From Paratrimastix pyriformis (lineage: Eukaryota; Preaxostyla; Paratrimastigidae): DNA of 64,000 bases. Below the pieces are notes generated by a model. It had not been told where the DNA came from. It made no database searches and saw only the letters and a program-made list of their open reading frames with translations. This document shows positions 26,556 to 36,646 of the stretch, piece by piece. The stretch is from the NCBI GenBank assembly GCA_027972325.1, contig JAPMOS010000167.1:1-64000 (forward strand), written 5' to 3'. Made by a program: the position numbers and the translations under genes. Position 1 is the first letter of the stretch. Each line of letters starts with the position of its first letter.

Positions 26556-28125
26556 GATTGAAAAGAGGGAAGAGAGACACCGCAAGAAATGTAGGCACAG
26601 TCCACGAGGGAAGCGCCATAGTCAAGCAGTGTCCACCAAGCCAACATACGCAAGCAGGCGGCAGCGAACAAGGGTCAGTCAACGGCAAAGCGCTCAGGCG
26701 GAAGAGCACGTCAACATCCGAGACCGGAAATCAGGACCCACAAGGGATCCGTCACATGGTGTGGATGGACAGCTCACGCTCTCACCACATCGCACGGCAG
26801 CAGCATGTGTCGCGCCAAAGGGGTCCCCGACACAGGCAAGACAAGGGGCAATCGGAGCATATGACACAGACCTTTTCGATTGGGTGCGCAAGTAGAATGT
26901 CGATGGCGAGCATCGACGACGGACGGGACGGGCAACGAACGGGACGGGTCGGGACGGGACGGCGCACCAGGGACGGGACGTAGGGGCAGCACGACCAGGA
27001 CAGGCCGCACGTAGCACAGAGGGGCACGGTGAAGAACGGGACGGACGGGACGGGACGGGACGGGACGGGACGGGGCCGGGGTGTGGAGAGTGTGGGGGAG
27101 CAGAAGTAGGGACAGGACGAAGAAAGAAAACGGTCCATCCCCACGAGACGGGGAGTGGATCCGGAAAGTGTAGTGGCACCCAGAATGAGCCTACTGATCG
27201 GAGCGCTAGGGGCAGTGCCACCACCTCCGGGGGATCCCCCCCGGCCACACACCACCACGGGACGGGACGAGCAAAACAAAAGGACGGGACGAGCAAGGGG
27301 GACGGGACAGGACAGGGGACAAGGGACACGGGTCAGGACAGGCAGCTGAGTTACAGATGGATCGCCCATGGGGTCCACACTTGGTCGCCCCGGGACAGGA
27401 AGATCCAGTAACTGCAGCGCAGGACAGTGTCAGAGATCGAGGTGGAGAGGGTTTTGGAGCCAATGCCCAGCAGCCGGGTCATGGCATGATAGGAACGTGT
27501 CAGGAACCCGATGGAGCCCACCTCGAAGGGGACCAGCTCCACCGTCCAGCCCTTCACCGCCAGGTCGCGGGTCAGGGCCAAATAGCGGGCTGTTTTACGC
27601 TCGTGTGCCGCACTCACATTGTGCTCCGAGGGGACTGTAAGTTCCAGGAGCACAATCTTTTCAGTGTCTCCGAGCGCAGCACCAGGTCCGGGCGCTGCTG
27701 GGTGCCGGCACCCCCAGTGCAGCATCCAGGGGAACACCATTCGGGAAATCGGGCAGGTCAACGTACATCACCCAGTCACGGGCCAGATCAAGTAAGCTCG
27801 GGGCGGCAGCAGCAGCAGGGACGGCAGCAGGGGCGGGGACAGGGACATGGGCGCGAGGGGCGGGAGCAGGCGGGACAGCTGGAGCAGCTGGGGCAGGAAC
27901 AGGAGCAGGAGCAGGGACCGGGGCAGGGGCTTTGGCTGCGGCCACAGCAGCAGCAGCTTTCACGAAGCGGACACAGGCACGGGTTCGAGCCGGAGCAGCC
28001 GCAGCAACAATAGCAGCAGCAGTAGCAAGGGCAGGAGCAGGAGCAGGAGCAGGAGCGGGAGCAGGAGCAGGAGCAGGGGCAGGGGCAGGGACAGGGGCAG
28101 CCGCAACAACAGCAGCGGCCTTGAC

Positions 28126-28126
<1 letters not shown>
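26556..28126 (-). mobile_element. RLE-type LINE copy 2, 5'-truncated
   Basis: Nearly identical to 23,735-25,300: 3' UTR, endonuclease domain and the Ala/Pro linker, cut at 28,126 by a CA array. It lies head to tail with copy 1. Near-identity implies a recent event, either a second insertion into CA repeats or a duplication. Confidence 0.8.
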
Positions 28127-28220
<94 letters not shown>

Positions 28221-28222
28221 AC

Positions 28223-28319
<97 letters not shown>

Positions 28320-28321
28320 AC

Positions 28322-28358
<37 letters not shown>
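28127..28358. repeat. (CA)n arrays with two embedded GTACAAC remnants
   Basis: CA runs at 28,127-28,218, about 28,224-28,317 and 28,322-28,358 are separated by GTACAAC. That matches the TGTACAAC end seen before AC tails of the Penelope-like element, so the array looks built from successive element ends. Confidence 0.9.
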
Positions 28359-28360
<2 letters not shown>

Positions 28361-28720
28361 CATGCTACCCCCCACTGCATGACGCTGGTCTGGCGTCCAC
28401 TTCACGCCCTGTTCGAGCCTGCCCCTGTCCTTCTGATGCTGCCGGCCTGGCCCCAACGAGTGTCTCTCCGCCTCCGTGCCCTGCCGTTCGCCGTTGCCCC
28501 ACCGTCAGCTCCTCTGGTCCCCCGTTCGCAGCAACCAGCCCCCCCGCTCGTTCAGCCACTCCCAGCAACCCCTTCTTGCCATGCAGCCTGGGCCTCTTCC
28601 TGCCGTGCAGCGCCTCGCACCGGCCAACCCGGCTGGTGCGAGGCGCCTGTTGGTGTGAACTCCCCTGTTCACACCAACTTGTCCCTTTCAACATCGTCCT
28701 TCTTGCTTCTGCTTCTGTAC
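28359..28720 (+). mobile_element. Penelope-like 3'-region fragment (second copy)
   Basis: Closely matches 22,812-23,170 (GGCATGCTACCCCCCACTGC through CTTCTGTACAAC) and is bounded by CA arrays on both sides. No coding potential recognised. Confidence 0.7.

Positions 28721-28774
<54 letters not shown>
28721..28774. repeat. (CA)n array
   Basis: Pure CA between the 3'-region fragment and the Penelope-like ORF fragment. Confidence 0.97.
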
Positions 28775-28775
<1 letters not shown>

Positions 28776-29384
28776 CAGCAACATGAAGGCCTTCAAGAGC
28801 GGCGTCCAGAAGTACGTGCAGCAAAGTCTCGACCGTGGCCACAATGTACGGGGCATTGTTCGAGGCTGGAGCGTCTACCTGCAGGACCGCTGGACTGCGA
28901 ACGAGATCCGCTCCTACCGCATCCGGAGCTGGTTCCGCAACATGTGCATCGCCTCCATCCGAGCACGGGACTCCACAGCCAGCATTCCGCCCCAACTCTG
29001 TCGCAAGCCAGCGAAGGACGTCGAGCTCATGGCCAGCCAGCAGTCTCCTCACCTGCCGGCACAACAACAGCCTCAGGGCCAGCACCCACAACAACAGTCT
29101 GAGTTTATGGCGAGCTTCCTCGAGGCCCCTCAGCACGAGGCCCCAGCACCGCAGCCCGAGGCCCCAGCACCGCAGCCTGCCCCGCAACCTCAGGGTTCCA
29201 CCCCGCAACCGCAGGCCGCTGCACCGCAACCGCAGGCCGGAGCACCGCAAGCGCCTGCAGGCCCTGCAACAGCCGCGTCTGCCCAACCAGACCGCGGCGA
29301 CGGGATCCTCCCAATCCCGGAGCGCTTCCTCAAGCTGCAGAGGAACCTCATGCCACCGCCACCTCCTCCGGGGAAGGGCAAGTG
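28775..29384 (+). pseudogene. Penelope-like ORF fragment (second copy)
   Basis: Same reading as 20,950-21,582 (starts in SSNMKAFKSGVQKYVQ, ends at PPPPPPGKGK) with small differences in the number of PQPEAPA units. It is cut on the left by a CA array and on the right by LINE sequence. Confidence 0.85.
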
Positions 29385-29429
29385 ATTGGCCTTCTGCCTG
29401 CAGGGTCCCCGGGGTGCTCTGTCTGCGAC

Positions 29430-30895
29430 TCTCCCCCGGCACTATTCTCAGTTCAACACGATTTACGCAGGGCTATGGCCTGCGAAATCACTGCGGTGAA
29501 TGATGATCTGGACGACGCAACCATTGCTTTTATTGAAAAACATGCTTCTATTCTTGATGAAGAAGATCCATTTCTGTGCTTTATTGACGAGCTCGACGAT
29601 CATCGAGCTATCTTCCGGAGCATGGACCAGCTGAGCCGTCTTTCCTTCACTTCTACCATGATCCCTGAGTTTGGCAAACTTTTTGGGTATTTGGTGGCCT
29701 CTGAGAAGCGCATCCCGTCGACCAAGTTGCTTCAGCGCATCAGTTTGAGCATTCTACGGTCGGCGGGGGGCGATCAATCTCTGTGCTGCCAAAAGCTTGC
29801 GCAATTGATTCAATTCATTTGTGGTGCCACCATTTTCAATTTGGAGTCTTCCAGCAAGCCCGTTACTGTATCGCGAGTATCGATGGCGACCCCGTTCCCG
29901 CCCGACCTGTGGCTTCGGTGAACCCGTCCACTGCTTCGCCGCAATCCGGCCTGTGTCCAAAGTCACCGAGCACTGTCAAACAGCCTCCCGGAAAAGTGAC
30001 CGCACATTGCATCGACCCTCAGCTGCCCCGCTTCAGCTTGGAGGTGGTACGAGTCGGCCACGTCCGCCATCCCCTGAACCTTCGCCAGCAAAGAAGAAGG
30101 ACAGGGTTGAGGAGAAGGCTGACAGCAATCCTTTGCTGTGCGCCCTGCTGTTGCCCACCAGCAGCCCGCGCCGGTCGGGAATCCGTTCGCCAGGGTGCCG
30201 CCCCCAGCCCCCACTGCATCTGCAGCAGCCCCACTGCATCTGCACCAGCCCCCACTGCATCTGCACCAGCCCCCACTGCGACTCCCACTGTGGCCCTGCC
30301 CATGCCCCTGCCCCTGCCCCTGCCCCTGCCCCTGCCCATGTTGCCCCTGCCCATGTTGCCCCTGCCCATGCTGCCCCTGCCCATGCTGCCCCTGCGCTTG
30401 TCCCTGCCCCAGCGCAAGGGCTTCTTGCCACGCCGAAGGGAGCCTCGCTCTGCCCCACGGATCTGGGGTTGAAGGGGAGCGGGGCGGCTCGAGTGCCCGC
30501 GGGACCGGACGGGCCGCGGAGGCGGGACTTTGGATGGTGGATCCGCCAACAACACGCCCCGATGTTCGTGTTCCGCACCAGTACCAGATGGTACATGGGG
30601 ACGCGGATGCCCAACGCCCAAGAAGTCCCAATGTAAGGGAATTGTGTTCCTTTCGGTTCAATCTTTTTGTCCCGTTGTTCAGTCTTTTCCCTGATTTATC
30701 TCCTCGATCCACCCTATTCCTTGGTCCCCCCCCCGTTCTTTTCTACCTCTCCCTGTCACCATAGCCCCCGCCCCTAGCCCTAGTTGCCAGCAGAATTGCG
30801 GGGGACATGGGAGGGACTGGGGGTCATGTTACCCCCCGGCTTCGGCCGGAATCGGGAGTTTTGCATCTCTATGTTGCAAACATGTATGACACACA
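29430..30895 (+). mobile_element. 1.46-kb non-autonomous LINE-tailed element, copy 2
   Basis: Flanked by the 13-bp target duplication CTCTGTCTGCGAC (29,417-29,429 and 30,896-30,908), within the RT coding part of LINE copy 1. It ends with the hairpin CCGGC-TTCG-GCCGG at about 30,837-30,851, then CATGTATG and (AC)4. Near-identity to 8,191-9,646 (inverted) indicates recent activity. Confidence 0.9.
29475..29921 (+). CDS. Unrecognised 148-aa ORF of the 1.46-kb element
   Basis: Starts MACEITAVNDDLDDATIAFI. Acidic, helix-rich and less GC-biased than its surroundings. No domain recognised. Downstream the element has a Pro/Ala-rich region built on CCCCTGCC repeats (30,190-30,420). In the other copy a one-base difference shortens the ORF. 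Because the AT-leaning N-terminal part differs in composition from the tail, it may be a captured gene segment. Whether it is translated is unknown. Confidence 0.45.
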   Translation: MACEITAVNDDLDDATIAFIEKHASILDEEDPFLCFIDELDDHRAIFRSMDQLSRLSFTSTMIPEFGKLFGYLVASEKRIPSTKLLQRISLSILRSAGGDQSLCCQKLAQLIQFICGATIFNLESSSKPVTVSRVSMATPFPPDLWLR

Positions 30896-30999
30896 CTCTG
30901 TCTGCGACTTTGTGGCCATGAACACCGAGCTAACCTTGAGCTCCTGCGGCACCTCACTCCGCTCCAACATCTCATTGGACCTCCTCCCCAACCACTCTT

Positions 31000-32520
31000 T
31001 GATCTCGTCCCCACAGGCATGGATCATCTCCGCCGTCACCCCATCCGGGCCCGCCGCCTTGCCATCTGGGAGCGCACCCAAGATTGTCTCAACATCGTAC
31101 GTGGTGAGGGGGGCCATGATCACCCTCCCCTCTTCCTGCAGCCTTCCTTCTGGCACCCGCCCCACCCCCGGGCTCGCCGGCATCACCCTCGTTGCCAGGT
31201 CCGCCATGAACTTCCTCCATCCATTCTTAACCGACTCCGGATCTGTGACCACTTTATCCACCTTTCCCTCCGCATTCTTAGTTGCATACGACGTCACCGG
31301 CGCCACCCCGTCCGTCATGATGCCCTTGTATATGCGCTTGCGCTTCCCTTCCAACGCCCGATCCCTCTTCCTGTAATGCACTCCTCTCATTTTGGCCAAC
31401 TGCTTCTGCATTTCCCTCCTCTGGATCGGGTCCCGCTCCGCCATCGCCCTCCGTCTCAGCTTCTTCATGCGATGAGGCTCGTAACCTGTCTGTGTTGGCC
31501 ACATCTCGGAACCCAAACACCTTCCCCGCCGTCTCCCGCAGGATCCCACTCATCTGCTCGAACGACGGGTCCGCCCCCTTCTCCACCGCCTTCCGAAGCA
31601 GTTCGGCCACCTTCTCCCTGTATGTACGCATCTTCTCCACCATCCCTTCATACTCATCCTTCCTCTTCTCCCGCAGCAGCGCATCCAGGTCCGACCTGGA
31701 CGGGCAGATGGCCACCTTCCTCCGAGTCGTCCCCGCCCATGCCGGCAACATGTTCCTCAGGTCAGTGACTACCATGTGATGGTCTGTGACTTCCTGCCAT
31801 TGAACCTCCTCATTTCTCCACACCCACATGTTGTCCAACATTCGCGCCATCGTCCCCTGCGTTGCCAAGCAAAGGTCCAGCCTGGCCTCCCCTTTCTTCC
31901 CCCCTTGTTTGCCCTCCGCCTCCACCTCCACCTTCCCTCCTTTCTTCTTGTTGCGCACGAATGTAATCTCGTTCTGCTTACCCACCATCTTCGCCGTGTC
32001 ATACAGACCCAACATCTCCTGCTCCCCAACCTCCTTGGCCCAGCTATTCGCGTCCGTGTACACCACCACGCCCCTCCCCCCAGCTGCTCCCTCCGCAATG
32101 CTCTCTTCCAACCTCCCGATAATGACATTCCGTACCCTCACCTTGTCCTCTCCCTCCCCGGTTGGATAATACAGATTGATGAGCCTCAGATTGGTCTTCC
32201 CCTCCGACCAATCAAGAAACATCAAGTAGCCAGGGATCACCTCCCTGACCTTGCGCACTGCGATCTGTAAGGTCCGCCTATACCCAATCATCACCCCTCC
32301 CTTGGGGTGCCGCGCATCTGCGTCCTCCACCACCGAGCTCCTCCAGCACCACCTTCATCCACTTCTCCTCCAACTGTTGCTTGTTGTCTTTCGTACCTTT
32401 CGTCTCTTGCAGGAGGGCGATGTTGACTCCCCCAACTCGCAGCAGGTCCGCCACATTGCTCTTCTTCCAGTCTGACCCCAACCCTCGCACGTTCCACCCC
32501 ACGACCCTCATCCTTCCCTC
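31000..32520 (-). CDS. AP endonuclease and RT N-terminal region, LINE copy 1
   Basis: The endonuclease starts VVGWNVRGLGSDW, then NIALLQETKG (catalytic Glu in QET), GVVVYTDAN (Asp-x-Asn), RLDLCLATQG (conserved D) and VTDHHMVVTDL (terminal His). RT begins about 31,330 with APLTTYDVETILGALPDGKA and PDGVTAEMIHAC. There is a frame change near 32,320. The sequence is cut by the 1.46-kb element at 30,896 and resumes for 45 bp at 29,385-29,429. Confidence 0.8.
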
Positions 32521-33000
32521 CTCCCTCGCCGGCAGCCCCGCCCTCAGGTTGGCCTCCTTCTTGCCCTGGCACCACTTCTCCACCCCTGGAATTCCTCCTC
32601 CTCCGCCTTCTCGTCATATGTCTTCAATATCCCTCATCTTTCTTCTTCCTTGTCGCATCCTTCTTCCCGCGCTTCTTCCTGGCCTTTCTGCTCATCCCGT
32701 CCCCAGGATATCTAGGCACCCCCGGGTAGGGAGTCCCCGTTACCGGGCGCACCCCGATTGCCCCACCTCATGCTCTTCCAGGTCTTCACCTCTCCCCGCC
32801 GTACCCGTGTCCCTCTTCATCCCCCCTTGTGCCCTCCCGTTCGCCCCCTTCTTTGCTCCCCCTCCAAAGGCCGGTCCCCAAACCGATCGCTGCATTCTCG
32901 ACCCCATCCCTGCCCCCGCCACATAAAGATGTCGCCATGCCTCGTCTCCTCCTCACCCACCTCCCCTCACCACGCTGTCATCGAAGCGCCACCATGCCCT

Positions 33001-33620
33001 TCAATCCTCTTCACCGCCACCCAATGTCGCCCCCTCCCTTCTTTCACAGAACTCGGCCACTGCCTCCAGGCGGTAGTCCGAGCCAAGGACCTCCACTGGG
33101 TCCGGCTGCACCGACCACAGCGACTGGTCCCCCCTGCCGACTCGCCGGTCGCGGACCACCTGGACCACCATGACATCCTCCATGCCCACCGCCCGCTCCT
33201 CCTGCGCATGCCACCGATCGACACCACACTCTGGGCATCTCTTCCGCACCCGTCCGTCCGCCATCACCACTCTCCGGACCGCATCACTCATCCTGTCACC
33301 ATCCCTCTCCAGGCGCACCATCAGGCAGTCCCGCTCCCTCTCACGGCCCTCGCTCACCCTTCCACACTCCTGACAGACATGCACCACCCTCATCCGCGCC
33401 CCTGTCGGGATCCGAGCTTTCCTCAGCAGGTCCGCCACCGCATCCCCTGCATCCCCATCATGGAGCTCATCCAACCCTTCAATCCCCTTCTCCCAGATCG
33501 CCTGCTCCATACCCGGGTCTCCCCCAACCACCCCTCTCACAACATCGAACAACTGTCCGGCCCCCCCCACAGCTTCCACCACTTGAAGGGCTGTTGCCAC
33601 CCAACAACGGTGGCCCGACG
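33001..33620 (-). pseudogene. USP-like protease region of LINE copy 1
   Basis: GHRCWVATALQVVEA (Cys box), CQECG and CPECG (zinc finger pairs), VMVVQVVRDRR, and in a shifted frame GRHWVAVKRI (His box) parallel the better-kept domain at 38.85-39.5 kb. A frame change before the His box breaks this copy. Confidence 0.7.
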
Positions 33621-34979
33621 TATTACGCCTCTGTACCTCCCGACCCCGCCCCTGCGACAACCCCTTCAACCTCCTCCAGCCCGCCACCACCGCCAATCAA
33701 CTCGCCCAGTCGCTCCACCATCCCTCCATCACTGTCACTTCCCCTCCCCCTTCCATCAGAGCCTCCTTCTCCTCCCGTGTCCGCCTCTTCGGGCCAGTCT
33801 CTTGCCTGCCTTTCCATCCTCCCAGTCCGCCAGCTGGGATCCCGCCCCCAAAGCCCAAACCTCCGCCGCTCCATCATCCACACCCACTCCTTCCACGCCG
33901 CCTCGACTTTCAGCGCCGCGCCGACTTCCCACCACGCTCTCCGATTCACGCCCGTCTCTCCCCATTGAGCCAGCGCCACCAGTAAACAGATCCCCACCCA
34001 TCGGTTCCCCCAAATAGATTTCGTTTGGTCCAATAATGATTTCCTCGCCCTGCCCCTTCACCTGAGTCCCGAGCCTGTGGTATTCCCGCCCCCCCCTGAC
34101 TTGGATCAAGTCGATCAGGGCCGTCTTCCAAAAACAAGGCCCCTGCATGAACACACACAACCTACCAACACTACCGATCAAAACGTCACAAAGGAGATCC
34201 ACCAAACCGCCATCATTCTCTGCCAACTCCTGCAGAGACCCATCCGCCCAACTCCGGCCAAAGATTCCCTCCCAGGGTACTCCACCTGGCAGCAAGCTAC
34301 TGCCCCATCAGTTTTCTCCACCGTCCGTTCCACCCCATTCCACTGTTTCAATTCCCCAACCTTCTTTTTCACCAAATCAGATCCCCACCCACTCGTTCTT
34401 CTTCCTTCTGCGCTGCCCTCGCCGGCTGGCCGATTCCCCACCGATCGCCACGTTTCCTTTACACCACCTCCTTCTTCCTTTGGGTTCGTCCCCAACATTA
34501 TTCTATTATCACAGCTCCTCCATTTCCGATATAGCAGCCATCCCCTCCCGCAAGCTGGCCCCTGATCATGCCGCCCAAGTCCACACCCATTTTCTCCAGT
34601 CTGTGTAACAAACCACCACTTCACCCACCACTTACCATCAACAAGATCGATCGTGCCCCCTGAGCGGCGGCCCAACGACGATATCACTACTGCGTCTTTG
34701 TCCAGCTCAATACGTGCCATCCGCACGTAAGGACAACCAGTCGTAATTATCCCGTTCCCTTTATGAATATATGGTTGCTCAAGGCATGTTTTCAGAAAAG
34801 ATTCAGATTGAAAACACAACACCGCAAACCAAATCACAGCAACCCCTTGGCCGCCACACGCACCACAGTCCGCTGAACGAGAGTCCGCGGCCCCCCATAC
34901 TGCTGCTGCTTCTCCCTCGCCAGCCGGTCTCGTTCCTCGGGATCGACCACCAACAACCATGTCCCATCCCAGCGACCCG

Positions 34980-35861
34980 TCAGGAAGGCCTGCCCCTTCC
35001 TGGCGATGGTCGCTGGTGGATTGAGGCGTCAGACTCGCCAACCAGGCCTCGACAGCCGGCACAGTCGCCAGATCCCGACGACGCAGCATCGTCAGCCTCT
35101 TGTTGGGCGGCACCTCGACCCGGACCTCGGGAGGCACCACGGTAATGGGCCATCTCGGTTTGGCATCCCGGTGCGGGAACCACTTCGGCATTTCCTCTTC
35201 TCCCGCCGCAAAGAAACTGACTTGAAAGATCGCCGGCATTAACTTGAACACCCTCAGTGAATCTACCAAAACCATAACACCCCTCCTTCTCCCAAGCGCA
35301 CCACAAACCTTTCCTTCCTAACCATGTCGCCACATCCTCTTCACTGGCCTCCGTCGGAAAGCCAGCAAGCGTAGCCTTGAAGAGCGTTGTAGTGATGATG
35401 TCCGGCTTGAATTCAGTCGCCACCGCCACAATGGGTCTCACAGTAGCATGGAACTTCTGCCCTAGTTCCTCGACCCTTGCAAACTGCTCGGTCGTCGGAC
35501 GATCGAATAGAATTGAGAATTCGGGGAACGACCCCTCCACCGCGGCGCCAGCGAAAGACGCTTGTATTTCAGCATATGATAAAGGATTCCCTTCCGGGAA
35601 CAGAAGCGTAGCACCAATTGCCTGCATCACAAAAAAGATCGTCAGGATCACTCCAAGCCGCCGGCCCCAACTCAGGGCGCTTTGTCTGCGGCACTCAATC
35701 CTGCAGACCTTATCCCAGCATGGGCTCTCCCTCATCCTTGCAGGAGCCGCCGCCTCCGCCGCACTCTTCTCGGCCGCCCGCTTGTGTTGTTGCGCACGAG
35801 CCTCTTGCGCAGCCGCCTCCTTCTCAGCATCAGACATAGTCACAGATTCAGAATCAGCCAT
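34980..35861 (-). CDS. LINE copy 1 first ORF, N-terminal part
   Basis: Starts MADSESVTMSDAEKEAAAQE at 35,861. It is Ala/Glu/Arg-rich at first, with a hydrophobic stretch (GVILTIFFVMQAIGATLLF, residues about 71-89), then FPTEASEEDVATWLGRKGL, a stretch that could be part of an RNA-recognition-like fold. The reading passes into another frame near 35,200, where PEVRVEVPPNKRLTMLRRRD is seen. I do not recognise the family. By position it is the ORF1 product of the LINE. Confidence 0.5.
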   Translation of the reverse strand: MADSESVTMSDAEKEAAAQEARAQQHKRAAEKSAAEAAAPARMRESPCWDKVCRIECRRQSALSWGRRLGVILTIFFVMQAIGATLLFPEGNPLSYAEIQASFAGAAVEGSFPEFSILFDRPTTEQFARVEELGQKFHATVRPIVAVATEFKPDIITTTLFKATLAGFPTEASEEDVATWLGRKGLWCAWEKEGCYGFGRFTEGVQVNAGDLSSQFLCGGRRGNAEVVPAPGCQTEMAHYRGASRGPGRGAAQQEADDAASSGSGDCAGCRGLVGESDASIHQRPSPGRGRPS

Positions 35862-36646
35862 CTTCTGCGGAGAAATTCAAACGCTTGAAGGTCAACTCGA
35901 CCCCGGGGAAGGTTTCCAACGGTGGTTGGATGGTGTGCCGGCTTGGTGGGGTGGCTGCATTGGGTGGCGGCTGCCCTCAGGTTGGTGTGGTATGTCTAGC
36001 CGATGTCTCGTTGGTCTGTGGATGGAGGAAGATGGATGGAGAGTTTCTAATCATGCTTTGATCCTAGTCTCTCGGCTGGACAGAGTGCTTTGCCTCGGAG
36101 GTGGGCCCTGTCCGATATCGGAAATAACTACCGGTTTGTTGGTTGTTGGGACGTCTGGCAGCGGCTCATCCTTAGAATTTCAGATATCTGGCCCCCTGAG
36201 ATGCCTGTCTGACCGTCTGGTCAGATGGATGATCCTTCTCTGGGATGTTGCTGATGCGGCACGTTCTTTGGGAGTGAGTCTGTCTTTCCGGTATTCTTTT
36301 TTGTCATTCTCAGAAACTTGTAGGAATGTGGCTGCTGATTTCGTTAAGGCTGGTCAAGGGCAGCCTGGCTATTGTTTTGAGCTTTCCTGGAGTGGGGTTG
36401 GTCTGTGTGTACCCTTCTTTTCAGTCATCCAATTCCAATGCTGGACTGAGCAGATGGGAGCTCCGGTCGACTATGTGGCCCCGGTCTATTATTTTGCTAT
36501 TGCCTACTACAGGGCCCGCCTGTCTGGGATTGTGGCCGGTCAAACCGGAATGGTCCCAATGCCTGCATCCGCGCAAAACCTCCGAATGATGTCTGAAGGT
36601 CTGCGTACGTATTCATCTATTACAGTTTACTCACGTTCCGAGATCG

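Larger units (their letters stand above)
29385..35870 (-). mobile_element. Large USP-encoding LINE, copy 1 (5' part, interrupted)
   Basis: Read leftward from about 35,870: an unrecognised first ORF, a USP-like protease region, AP endonuclease and the N-terminal part of RT. It stops at 29,385 within the codons for the RRPIT block of RT. The 1.46-kb element inserted at 29,430-30,895 with a 13-bp target duplication. The copy has several frame breaks. It is head to head with copy 2, which starts near 35,880. The 3' half is not attached. Confidence 0.8.

Noticed and set aside
32758-34017. A 419-residue plus-strand frame rich in Pro, His and Ser
   Set aside because: It is antisense to the recognised USP-like and ORF1 part of LINE copy 1 and has no motif of its own.
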